Source: Spirillospora albida (GTDB taxonomy: Bacteria > Actinomycetota > Actinomycetes > Streptosporangiales > Streptosporangiaceae). From it: DNA of 64,000 nucleotides. Position numbers and translations under genes: made by a program. The notes below the pieces were generated by a model, which did no database searches, had not been told where the DNA came from, and was given only the letters and a program-made list of their open reading frames with translations. How positions within the stretch are numbered: the first letter of the stretch is position 1; each line of letters starts with the position of its first letter. Positions 53,966 to 63,041 of the stretch are shown here, in pieces. The stretch is from positions 124,001 through 188,000 of the forward strand of contig NZ_JOFJ01000006.1 in assembly GCF_000718255.1 (NCBI RefSeq). The letters are read 5' to 3'.

Positions 53966-54958
53966 TCAGGGGGCGCCGTCCGCGCTCCGGGCGAGCGCGT
54001 CGCCCAGCGGCGTACGGCGGTACAGCACGGTGCGCCCGGACCGGGCCCTGTCCAGCAGCCCGGCCCGGCGCAGTACCGCGAGATGGTCGCCGACGGCGCC
54101 CGGGGCGATCCCCAGGGAGCGGGCGAGCTGCGTCGTCCCTGCCGGGTCCTCCAGGGCCTGCAGGATCCGGGCCCGGGTGGCGCCGAGCAGGTCGGCGAGC
54201 GCCGCCGGCGGTCCCGCCGGGGCCGCCTCCCACAGGGCGGCGACGCCCCGGGCGGGGTAGATGAGGGCGCACGGCCACGGCTCCTCGCCGTGAGCGGCCA
54301 CCCCCGGCCACATGAACACCGACGGCACGAGCGGCAGCCCCCGCCCGCCGGGCACGGCCGTCTCCCGGGGCGGGCCCCCGTCCGGCCGCAGGACGTCGAT
54401 GCCGTCGTCCCGCCAGCGGACGCGGGGATGCAGGTCGCGCAGCGCCGCCTCCCAGCCTCCCGCGCCGAGCCGCCCGGCGCGGTGCAGCACGTCCCGCTCG
54501 CAGATCGCGCGCAGCCGCGGCCAGTCGGGTGCCAGCGGCTCCCGCCACGCCTCCGCCAGAGCGTCCGCGACACCCGCACGGCATCGGGGCGGCCGAGCAC
54601 CGCGCGGGCCCGCTCCCCGGCGTCCGGCCGCAGGCACGCGGCGATCTCCCGGCGCGCCACCGCTGCGGGTGTCGACCGGACGGCCGCCAGGTCGTCCTCG
54701 ATGGTCTGCGCGAGCCCGCCGGGCGGCGGCGCCGCGAACCCGGCGCCCCGCCGGGCGGACTGCAGGGCGAGCACGGCGTCCAGCTCCGTCTCCTCCCGCA
54801 ACCGCCGGAACCGGGCTTCGACCCGGGCCCCCACGCCCGGGCGGCGGCCGCCCGGCGAGCCCCGTCAGGTGCCGCAGCGGCCCGTCCAGCTCGAACAGCG
54901 GCGACAACCCGAACCGGCTCCGCAGCAGATCCGCCGCCGTCACCTCGAACCGGACCAT
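53966..54958 (-). pseudogene. ArsR-type (DUF5937-like) regulator with two compensating frameshifts
   Basis: The frame opened at 54958 encodes MVRFEVTAADLLRSRFGLSP and, later, DWPRLRAICERDVLHRAG and a C-terminal winged helix (QLARSLGIAPGAVGDHLAVL). It matches DUF5937-ArsR proteins at both ends, but from about residue 38 to 130 it reads as Arg/Gly nonsense. The expected middle (FRRLREETELDAVLALQSAR, GLAQTIEDDLAAVRSTPAAV) lies in another frame between about 54840 and 54570. One extra G in a G/C run near 54838 and one missing base near 54568 would explain this. It may be a true pseudogene or consensus errors. Confidence 0.75.
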
Positions 54959-54967
54959 TCCACGACC

Positions 54968-54985
54968 TTACGTCCAGGGACGTAA
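54968..54985. promoter_or_regulatory. Palindromic operator of the ArsR-type regulator
   Basis: TTACGTCC-AG-GGACGTAA is a perfect 8-2-8 palindrome nine bases upstream of the regulator's start and two bases before the remnant on the other strand. This is the expected place for an ArsR-type operator serving a divergent gene pair. Confidence 0.7.
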
Positions 54986-54987
54986 CA

Positions 54988-55125
54988 GTGGCCGCCGCGA
55001 GCCGCTCGCCCCTCGGGCCGGTCCTGGTGGGCGGCCTGGCCGAGGCCGCGCCGGTGGGAGCGGCGGTGGCGTGCGCGGGCGGCGCGATCCTCATGACGGC
55101 GCTGTACGTGCGCGCCCGGCGCTGA
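54988..55125 (+). pseudogene. C-terminal remnant of an MFS transporter
   Basis: A 45-codon frame starts at a GTG just after the operator and reads SPLGPVLVGGLAEAAPVGAA, then a single hydrophobic helix VACAGGAILMTALYV and a basic end RARR. This is the typical last segment of a major facilitator protein. DUF5937-type regulators often stand divergent to such transporters, so most of the transporter has probably been deleted, leaving its tail beside the operator. Confidence 0.6.
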
Positions 55126-55134
55126 GACGGCGGA

Positions 55135-55173
55135 ACGCCCCGCACGGAGGTGTCTGTGGCCCGTGCGGGGCGT
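55135..55173. terminator. Hairpin between the MFS remnant and the FtsX gene
   Basis: 55135-55147 pairs perfectly with 55161-55173 (13 bp, 13-base loop) in the gap between converging reading frames. There is no U-tract. Confidence 0.65.
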
Positions 55174-55206
55174 CCGGTCGCGGGTGCCGCTGTTCGGCGG
55201 TGGCCG

Positions 55207-57708
55207 CTATTCGGTGGAGATGGCCTTCAGGACGTCCATCCGGCCGGCCCGCCACGCGGGCCACAGCGCCGCCAGGACGCCGATCACCCCGCCGACCGCC
55301 ACGTAGGCGGCGAGCTGCGCGACCGGGAACGACAGGACGGCCAGCCCCTTGTCCGCCAGGGCGTTCTGGAGCGCCGTCCCGAACGCCATCCCGATCGCGA
55401 GGCCGAGCCCGGCGCCGAACAGCGCGATGACGATCGACTCCATCCGGATCATGCGCCGCAGCTGGCGGCGGCTGATGCCGATGGCGCGCAGCAGCCCGAT
55501 CTCCCGGGTCCGCTCGATCACCGACAGCGCCAGGGTGTTGATGACGCCGACGGCGGCGATGATGACGGACATCGCCAGCAGGATCGTCAGGAAGGTGACG
55601 AACCCGTCGACCTCCTTGCGGAGGTCCTCCTTCAGCGACGACTGGTCGGTGACCTTGAGGTTCGGGTGGGCTCTCAGGGTCTCCTCCAGCGCCGTGCGTG
55701 TCGCCGGGCCCGTCGTCGCCGCGTCGATGATGATCAGATCGGCGGTCGGCCGCACGGTGTGCCGCAGGTGCGCCTGCTGCGCGACGAACCGGGGGCCGAG
55801 CAGTTCGTTCTTGGCGTAGATGCCGGCGAGCCTGAGCTGTTCCGTCCGGCCGTCGGCGAACTGGACGGGGACGCTCGATCCGATCGTCCAGCCGTTCTTC
55901 TTCGCGGTGCCCTCGTCCACCATGATCCCGGCGGGGCCGAGGGCGGCGCTGCCGGCGACCATCTTCAGGCGGGCGCCCTTGGCGGCGGCGCCGGCGTCAC
56001 CGGCCACGTACCAGGCCTCCTTGCCCTTGATCCGGGCATCGCCCTCGTACAGCTGCGACGCCGTCTCGACGCCCGGGGTCCGCTTGATCTTCTGCAGGAC
56101 GTCGGCGCCGATGGCGCCGCCGGTCGCCTCCACCGCGTAGTCGATGCCGAACTGGTCGTCGACCTGCTTGTCCAGTGACGCGCGCATGGTGGAGCCGAGC
56201 ACGCTCACGGTGGTGATCAGCGCGAGGCCGATCATCAGCGCGGCGGCGGTGGCGGCGGTGCGGCGCGGGTTGCGCAGCGCGTTCTGCCGGGCGAGCCGGC
56301 CGGGCGCGCCCATCAGCTTCGCGGCCGGCAGGCCGAGCACCTTCACCACCGGGACGCTGATCACCGGGGCCAGCATCGCGACGCCGATGAACACCAGCAG
56401 CGCGCCGATCCCGGTCGGGATCGCGGGGTTGGCGTCGCCGGTTCCGGTGAGGCCGACCCCGATCAGGCCGGAGCCGATGAGGGTGATCAGGGAGCCGAGC
56501 GCGATCCGGATCCGCAGCGACCGCTGGGGCAGCGCGATGTCGTCGCGCATCGCCGCGACCGGCGGGATCTTCGCTGCGCGGCGGGCCGGGAAGTAGGCCG
56601 ACACGACCGTGACGAGGATGCCGACGGCGTAGGAGGCGATGACCGGGGTGGCGGTGATCGTCAGGCCGCTGTCGGACCCCGTGCTGAAGAACGCCTGGAG
56701 CACCGACGCCAGGCCGACGCCCGCGGCCAGGCCGAAGGTGGAGCCGACCACGCCGACCGCGACCGCCTCGCCGATCACCGCGCGGGTCACCTGCCGGCGC
56801 GCCGCGCCGATGGCGCGCAGCAGCGCCAGCTCGCGGGTCCGCTGGGCGACCAGCATCGAGAACGTGTTGAAGATGATGAACGCCCCGACGAAGATCGAGA
56901 TGAGGGCGAACACGAGCAGCAGCGTCCGGAAGAAGCCGAGGAACGAGGCGACGTCGCTCTTGTTCTGCTCGCGCAGCTCCGTGCCCGTGATGGCCTCGTA
57001 CCCGGCCGGCAGCACCTTGGCGACCCGGTCGCGCAGCTCCGTCTCGGACGGGCCGGTGGTGCCCATCTCGATGTCGGTGAAGAAGCCGGGCTTGAGCAGC
57101 AGCCGCTGCGCGGTCGGGGTGTCGAACGCGGTGACGGTGGCGCCCATCAGGTTGCCGGTGTCGATCAGCCCGGTGATCGTCATGCGCTGCGGCGGCCCGG
57201 CCGTCACGACCTGGACGGTCCGCCCGACCGCGAGCTTGCCCTTCTTCGCCGAGTCGGCGTCGATCGCGACCTCGGCGGGGCCCTGCGGCGCGCGTCCGGA
57301 CGCCAGCTCGAACGAGCCGCCGTTCACCCAGTTCACGCCGAGCTGCGGCGGGCCCTGCTGGCCCTGCCCGACGATCTTGCCGTCGGCGCCGACGACCGCG
57401 GCGTACCCCGTGACGTTGCCGCGCGGGTTCTTCACGCCCTCGACCGTCTTGAGCCGTTCCAGGACCGACGCGGGCACCGGCACCGCCGCCGACCCGTCCT
57501 CGGGGGCGTCGGTGACCTTCTTCGCCCGGACGTCGACGGCGATGCCCTTGCCGATCCGGCTGAACAGGTCGTCGAACTGCTTGTTCATCGTGTCGGTGAA
57601 GACCAGGGTGCCGGCGACGAACGCGACGCCGAGGATGACCGCGATCGCGGTCAGCACCAGTCTGATCTTGTGCGCCGCGAGGTTGCGGAGCGTGACCTTG
57701 CCCATCAT
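55207..57708 (-). CDS. FtsX/MacB-type ABC transporter permease
   Basis: The 833-residue permease carries two FtsX domains, each with the ERTREIGLLRAIG or QRTRELALLRAIG signature, and large extracellular parts after the first helix and in the middle. It has about ten helices. Such proteins with a separate ATPase export lipids, peptides or antibiotics, or transmit mechanical force. The start at 57708 overlaps the ATPase stop. The cluster continues with a two-component system, suggesting envelope-stress or drug-responsive transport. Confidence 0.9.
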   Translation of the reverse strand: MMGKVTLRNLAAHKIRLVLTAIAVILGVAFVAGTLVFTDTMNKQFDDLFSRIGKGIAVDVRAKKVTDAPEDGSAAVPVPASVLERLKTVEGVKNPRGNVTGYAAVVGADGKIVGQGQQGPPQLGVNWVNGGSFELASGRAPQGPAEVAIDADSAKKGKLAVGRTVQVVTAGPPQRMTITGLIDTGNLMGATVTAFDTPTAQRLLLKPGFFTDIEMGTTGPSETELRDRVAKVLPAGYEAITGTELREQNKSDVASFLGFFRTLLLVFALISIFVGAFIIFNTFSMLVAQRTRELALLRAIGAARRQVTRAVIGEAVAVGVVGSTFGLAAGVGLASVLQAFFSTGSDSGLTITATPVIASYAVGILVTVVSAYFPARRAAKIPPVAAMRDDIALPQRSLRIRIALGSLITLIGSGLIGVGLTGTGDANPAIPTGIGALLVFIGVAMLAPVISVPVVKVLGLPAAKLMGAPGRLARQNALRNPRRTAATAAALMIGLALITTVSVLGSTMRASLDKQVDDQFGIDYAVEATGGAIGADVLQKIKRTPGVETASQLYEGDARIKGKEAWYVAGDAGAAAKGARLKMVAGSAALGPAGIMVDEGTAKKNGWTIGSSVPVQFADGRTEQLRLAGIYAKNELLGPRFVAQQAHLRHTVRPTADLIIIDAATTGPATRTALEETLRAHPNLKVTDQSSLKEDLRKEVDGFVTFLTILLAMSVIIAAVGVINTLALSVIERTREIGLLRAIGISRRQLRRMIRMESIVIALFGAGLGLAIGMAFGTALQNALADKGLAVLSFPVAQLAAYVAVGGVIGVLAALWPAWRAGRMDVLKAISTE

Positions 57709-58496
57709 CGCGCCGAGACCTCCGGCTCGAAGCCCTTCATGCGCTCGAGGACGCGCTCGGCGGTCGGGTTCGCCATCGTGTCGACGATCCGCCCGTCGGT
57801 CAGGAACACGACCTGGTCGGCGTACGCGGCGGCGGACGGGTCGTGGGTCACCATGACGATCGTCTGGCCCATCTCCCGGACCGAGTCGCGCAGGAAGCCG
57901 AGGACCTCGGCGCCCGAGCGGGAGTCGAGGTTGCCGGTCGGCTCGTCCGCGAAGATGATCTCGGGGCGGGAGGCCAGCGCGCGTGCGCAGGCCACGCGCT
58001 GCTGCTGGCCGCCGGACAGCTCGGACGGGCGGTGCTTCAGCCGCGGCCGCAGCCCGACCGTGTCGATCACCTTGTCCAGCCACGCCTTGTCGGGCTTGCG
58101 GCCGGCGATGTCCATCGGCAGCGTGATGTTCTCCAGCGCCGTCAGCGTCGGCACGAGGTTGAACGCCTGGAAGATGAAGCCGATCTTGTCGCGGCGCAGC
58201 CGGGTGAGCTGCTTGTCCTTCAGCCGGGTCAGCTCGGTCTCGCCGACGAGCACCTCACCGGAGTCGACCGAGTCCAGGCCCGCCATGCAGTGCATCAGCG
58301 TCGACTTGCCGGAGCCGGACGGACCCATGATCGCGGTGAAGCGGCCGCGCGGGATCCCCACGGTGACGGAGTCCAGGGCGATGACCCGGGCGTCGCCGTG
58401 CCCGTACACCTTGCTGATCTCGTGCGCCCGTGCGGCGTAGGCCCCCGCCTCGGGCGCGGGGTGCGCGGTGGCGGGCGGTGGGGCGGTGTTCGTCAC
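57705..58496 (-). CDS. MacB/LolD-type ABC transporter ATPase
   Basis: The 263-residue ATPase has GPSGSGKST, FIFQAFNLVPTLTALENI, LSGGQQQR, IFADEPTGNLDS and VTHD. The EPTGNLD form is typical of the MacB/LolD group that pairs with FtsX-type permeases. I chose the GTG at 58496 after GGGGATCC; further upstream there is no conserved sequence. The 263-base region before it holds no gene. Confidence 0.92.
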   Translation of the reverse strand: MTNTAPPPATAHPAPEAGAYAARAHEISKVYGHGDARVIALDSVTVGIPRGRFTAIMGPSGSGKSTLMHCMAGLDSVDSGEVLVGETELTRLKDKQLTRLRRDKIGFIFQAFNLVPTLTALENITLPMDIAGRKPDKAWLDKVIDTVGLRPRLKHRPSELSGGQQQRVACARALASRPEIIFADEPTGNLDSRSGAEVLGFLRDSVREMGQTIVMVTHDPSAAAYADQVVFLTDGRIVDTMANPTAERVLERMKGFEPEVSAR

Positions 58497-58710
58497 GATG
58501 GATCCCCTGGTTTCTGGTCGGCGCCTGAAATCGGCTGAGCGATACGGAAGTCGGTGGCGGCGCCGGGAACAACCCCCGTCGGCCCGCACGTCTAGAAGAT
58601 TAGGGCGTGGACGCTTCCAGGGGATGCGTCCCGAGAATGGACTTCGCCGTCCGCCCGAGGGCGGAGCGGGGTTCCCCCCTGTCGTCCCAGGGGACTAGGG
58701 AACCCCGATC

Positions 58711-58743
58711 AAAAGTCGGGGGCCGCCCCTGAGGGACGGCCCC
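58711..58743 (-). terminator. Terminator of the response regulator operon
   Basis: On the minus strand a 7-bp stem (58743-58737 with 58725-58719) is followed a few bases later by TTTT (58714-58711), 16 bases after the stop of the response regulator. Confidence 0.6.
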
Positions 58744-58759
58744 GGACGGGAGAGACGGA

Positions 58760-59440
58760 TCAGCCCTGGCCGGGACGGCTCATCCCGGTCTCGTAGGCGT
58801 ACACCACGGCCTGCACCCGGTCGCGCAGCCCGAGCTTCGCCAGGACGTTCCCCACATGCGTCTTCACGGTCGTCTCGCTGACCACCAGCTCCGCCGCGAT
58901 CTCGGCGTTCGACAGGCCCCGCGCGACGTGCGACAGCACCTCCCGCTCCCGCTCGGTCAGCGTGTCCAGGCCGGGCGGCGGCGCCGCGTCCCGGACGGCG
59001 GGCAGCCGGGTGGCGAACTTGTCCAGCAGCCGCCGGGTCACGCTCGGCGCCACGATCGCGTCGCCCGCCGCCACGATCCGGATCGCCGTGACGAGGTCCT
59101 CGGGCGGCGAGTCCTTCAGCAGGAACCCGCTGGCCCCCGCCCGGACCGCCTCGATCACGTACTCGTCCAGGTCGAACGTGGTGAGGATCAGCACCCTCGG
59201 GTCGTGCGAGGCGGCCTCCTCCCGGACGATCCGCCGGGTCGCCTCGATGCCGTCCACACCCGGCATCCGGATGTCCATCAGGACGACGTCCGGCAGGAGC
59301 GACCGGGTCATCTCCACCGCCCTCGCGCCGTCGCCGGCCTCGCCCACCACGGCGATGTCGTGCTCCGCCTCGAGGATGAGCCGGAACCCGGTCCGCAGCA
59401 GCGGCTGATCGTCGACGAGCAGTACCCGCACCGTGGTCAT
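58760..59440 (-). CDS. NarL/LuxR-family response regulator
   Basis: The 226-residue protein has a receiver domain (LLVDDQPL, phospho-acceptor Asp in VLMDIRMPG, Lys in FLLKDS) and a LuxR helix-turn-helix (LTEREREVLSHVARGLSNAE, SETTVKTHVGNVLAKLGL). It follows the histidine kinase gene by 42 bases on the same strand. The FtsX/ATPase genes downstream are its most likely target. Confidence 0.93.
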   Translation of the reverse strand: MTTVRVLLVDDQPLLRTGFRLILEAEHDIAVVGEAGDGARAVEMTRSLLPDVVLMDIRMPGVDGIEATRRIVREEAASHDPRVLILTTFDLDEYVIEAVRAGASGFLLKDSPPEDLVTAIRIVAAGDAIVAPSVTRRLLDKFATRLPAVRDAAPPPGLDTLTEREREVLSHVARGLSNAEIAAELVVSETTVKTHVGNVLAKLGLRDRVQAVVYAYETGMSRPGQG

Positions 59441-59482
59441 CGTCGCCGCTCCCCGTTTCGTACCGGTCTGGTGATCGCCACT

Positions 59483-60715
59483 CTATGCCTCCAGCGGGAA
59501 CCGCGCGCGCACGCCGAAACCGCCGCCGACGCGGGGGCCGATGCGCAGCTCGCCTCCGTACAGGGCCACGCGCTCGTACATGCCGACGAGGCCGTGGCCG
59601 GGCTTGTCGCCGTTGTCGGCCATGATCGTGGTGGTGCCGCGCCCGTCGTCCTCGATCTCCACGGTCAGGTCGTGGTCGGTGTAGTACAGCCGGACCCAGG
59701 CGCGCGCCGACGGGCCGGCGTGCTTCAGGCTGTTGGTCAGCGCCTCCTGGATCAGCCGGAACGCCGCCACGTCCACGCCGGGGGAGGGGGTGCGCGCCTC
59801 GCCCTCGATCCACAGCTGCACCGACAGGCCCGTCTCCCGGACATGGTCCAGCAGCTCGCCGAGGTCGCCGAGTCCCGGCTGCGGGGCCAGCTCCGGCCCC
59901 GACGCGTCGGCGTCCCGGTCGGTCCGCAGGACCCCGACGATCCGCCGCATCTCGCTCAGCGCCGTCCGGCCGACCTCCTCGATCGTCGACATCGCCTCGC
60001 GGGCGCTGCCCGGATCGCGGTCGATGATCCGGCGGGCCGCGCCCGCCTGCACCGTCATCACGCTGACGTGGTGGGCGACGACGTCGTGCAGCTCGCGCGC
60101 GATCCGGGACCGCTCCTCGATCCGCGCGGCCCGCGCGTCCGTGCCGCGGGCCCGCTCGAGCCGGGCGGCCCGGTCCTCCAGCTCGGTGAAGTAGGCGCGC
60201 CGCAGCCGCAGGTTCCGGCCGAGCACCCACACCCCGATGATCAGCGCGCCGTCGGTGATCAGCTCTTCGACGCCGACGTCGAGCGGCAGCAGCGCCAGCG
60301 TCGTATAGAAGTACGCGAACGCGGCGATCCCGCCGGGCGCGCTGCGCGCGAGGCCCCGGTGCGCCGCCAGGCTGTAGACCGCGATGAGGTACGCCACGAT
60401 GTCCGGCAGGGACGGCGGGTACTCCAGCAGCGTCATGGTCAGGCCGCCGCCCATGACGGCCAGCAGCACCGACAGCGGATGCCGCCGCCGCCAGGTCAGC
60501 GACATGGCCACCGCGACCACGATCAGCCCCTGGAGCAGGTCCGGCTGCTGGAACCGGTCGAAGCCCGCCTCCTGCGGCAGGTCCTGCAGGTACAGCTGCG
60601 GCAGACCCAGCAGCAGCAGGCCGGCGCCGAGCAGTGCGTCGGCCGCCTGCGGGCGGGCCTTCAGCCAGGCGCGGCAGATGCGGAGACCTCGGATGCGGGG
60701 TGACACGCTCTTCAC
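59483..60715 (-). CDS. NarL-type sensor histidine kinase
   Basis: The 410-residue kinase has about five hydrophobic segments in the first 170 residues, a short coiled segment (TELEDRAARLERARGTDARA), the HisKA_3 phospho-acceptor in EERSRIARELHDVVAHHVS, and an HATPase with EALTNSLKHAG, EDDGRG and GHGLVGMYER. There is almost no extracellular domain, so it may sense a signal within the membrane. The GTG start at 60715 is uncertain. Confidence 0.92.
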   Translation of the reverse strand: MKSVSPRIRGLRICRAWLKARPQAADALLGAGLLLLGLPQLYLQDLPQEAGFDRFQQPDLLQGLIVVAVAMSLTWRRRHPLSVLLAVMGGGLTMTLLEYPPSLPDIVAYLIAVYSLAAHRGLARSAPGGIAAFAYFYTTLALLPLDVGVEELITDGALIIGVWVLGRNLRLRRAYFTELEDRAARLERARGTDARAARIEERSRIARELHDVVAHHVSVMTVQAGAARRIIDRDPGSAREAMSTIEEVGRTALSEMRRIVGVLRTDRDADASGPELAPQPGLGDLGELLDHVRETGLSVQLWIEGEARTPSPGVDVAAFRLIQEALTNSLKHAGPSARAWVRLYYTDHDLTVEIEDDGRGTTTIMADNGDKPGHGLVGMYERVALYGGELRIGPRVGGGFGVRARFPLEA

Positions 60716-60802
60716 ACTAGGAGGTCTCGCCAGGTGAAGACCCCTCCCGGACGAGGATCCGGGGTCCTCCCGAAGGAGGACGCGAAGGCCCCGGGCGATG
60801 GG

Positions 60803-61717
<915 letters not shown>

Positions 61718-61724
61718 GCCCAGC

Positions 61725-61835
61725 AGCGTAGGGCAGCGCACCGACGGAATCCGGCGGCGGCTGAGACCGGCGCGGGACGCGGGCGGCGGATCGGGAACGG
61801 CGGCGGCCCGGGACGCCCGCGCGGGGCCGTAGCAT
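61725..61835. promoter_or_regulatory. Divergent leaderless promoters
   Basis: TACGCT on the minus strand (61730-61725) is seven bases from the ATG of the nuclease gene, and TAGCAT on the plus strand (61830-61835) is seven bases from the GTG of the protease gene. Neither start has a ribosome binding site. Confidence 0.5.
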
Positions 61836-61842
61836 CGGGGGC

Positions 61843-63009
61843 GTGACACAAAGCGCGCCCCCGACCGAGGGCAGGACGCCGGAGCCCGGTCCGGAGCGGG
61901 CCCGCCCCGGCCTGCTGATGGGACGGCCGTTCGGCGTCCCCGTCTACGTCTCGCCCAGCTGGTTCCTGGTGGCCGTGCTCATCACCTTCATGTTCGAGGG
62001 GCAGGCCCGGGAGGTCGTCGCGAGCCCGGGGAGCTACGCGGTCGCCTTCGCCTACGCCGTCCTGCTGTACGGGTCGGTGTTCGTGCACGAGCTCAGCCAC
62101 GCCGTGACCGCCCGCGCGTTCGGGCTGCCGGTGCGCTCGGTCACCCTGCACGTCCTCGGCGGCGAGACCGCCATCGAGGAGGAGGCCCCGACCCCCGGCC
62201 GGGAGTTCCTCATCGCGTTCGCGGGGCCGCTGACCAACCTCGTCCTCGCCGGGGCCGGCCTGCTCGTGCACGCCGTGGTGCCGCTGCCGCCCGTGCCGCT
62301 GCTGCTGGTCGAGGCGCTGACCCTGGCGAACCTCCTGGTCGGCGTGTTCAACCTGCTGCCGGGGCTGCCGCTGGACGGCGGCCGGCTGGTCCGCGCGGCG
62401 GTGTGGAAGGCGACCGGCCGCAGCCGCAGCGGGGCGATCTTCGCGGGCTGGGTCGGCCGCGGCGTCGCGGTCGCCTGCCTGCTCGCCGGGGCCTACCTCG
62501 CCGCCCTGCCCACCACCGACGGCGCGGGCGTCGGCTGGCTCGGGCTGCTGTGGTCGGCGCTCGTCGCGTCCTTCATCTGGGTCGGCGCCACCCAGGCCCT
62601 CCGGGCCGAGCGGTTCCGCGACCGCGTTCCGCTGCTGGACGCCCGGCGGCTCGCCCGCCGCGCCACCCTCGTGACCGCCGACGTGCCGCTCGCCGAGGCG
62701 ATCCGGCGGGCCCACGAGGACCGCTCGGGCGCCCTCGTCATCGTCGACCACGACGGCCGCCCGCGCGGGCTGGTCAGCGAGAAGTCCGTCACGGCGACGC
62801 CCGAGCACCGCCGGCCGTGGCTGACGGCCGGGGACGTGTCCCGCGGCCTCGACACCGACCTCACCCTGCCCGCCGACCTGGCGGGCGAGGCGCTCCTGGA
62901 CGCCCTGCGCCGCAGCCCCGCGTCCGAGTACCTCCTCGTCGAGCCGGACGGCCGGGTCTTCGGGGTCCTCGCCGTCGCGGACGTCGACCGCGCCTTCGCG
63001 GGCGTCTGA
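61843..63009 (+). CDS. M50 site-2-type membrane protease with CBS domains
   Basis: The 388-residue protein has the metalloprotease motif HELSHAVTA in one helix and the second motif LLPGLPLDGGRLVRA, with about six helices in all. The C-terminal 130 residues form a pair of CBS domains (VTADVPLAEAIRRAHEDRSG, GALVIVDHDGRPRGLVS), which bind adenine nucleotides in related proteins. It is placed between the RecB-like gene and trmI as in other actinobacteria. Its substrate is unknown. Confidence 0.92.
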   Translation: MTQSAPPTEGRTPEPGPERARPGLLMGRPFGVPVYVSPSWFLVAVLITFMFEGQAREVVASPGSYAVAFAYAVLLYGSVFVHELSHAVTARAFGLPVRSVTLHVLGGETAIEEEAPTPGREFLIAFAGPLTNLVLAGAGLLVHAVVPLPPVPLLLVEALTLANLLVGVFNLLPGLPLDGGRLVRAAVWKATGRSRSGAIFAGWVGRGVAVACLLAGAYLAALPTTDGAGVGWLGLLWSALVASFIWVGATQALRAERFRDRVPLLDARRLARRATLVTADVPLAEAIRRAHEDRSGALVIVDHDGRPRGLVSEKSVTATPEHRRPWLTAGDVSRGLDTDLTLPADLAGEALLDALRRSPASEYLLVEPDGRVFGVLAVADVDRAFAGV

Positions 63010-63041
63010 ACGGCTCCGGGGCGCCGCTAGCCTTGACCGTC

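Noticed and set aside
53966..54958. Taking the 330-codon frame as an intact regulator
   Set aside because: Residues about 38-130 are Arg/Gly-rich nonsense, while the expected protein sequence lies in another frame.
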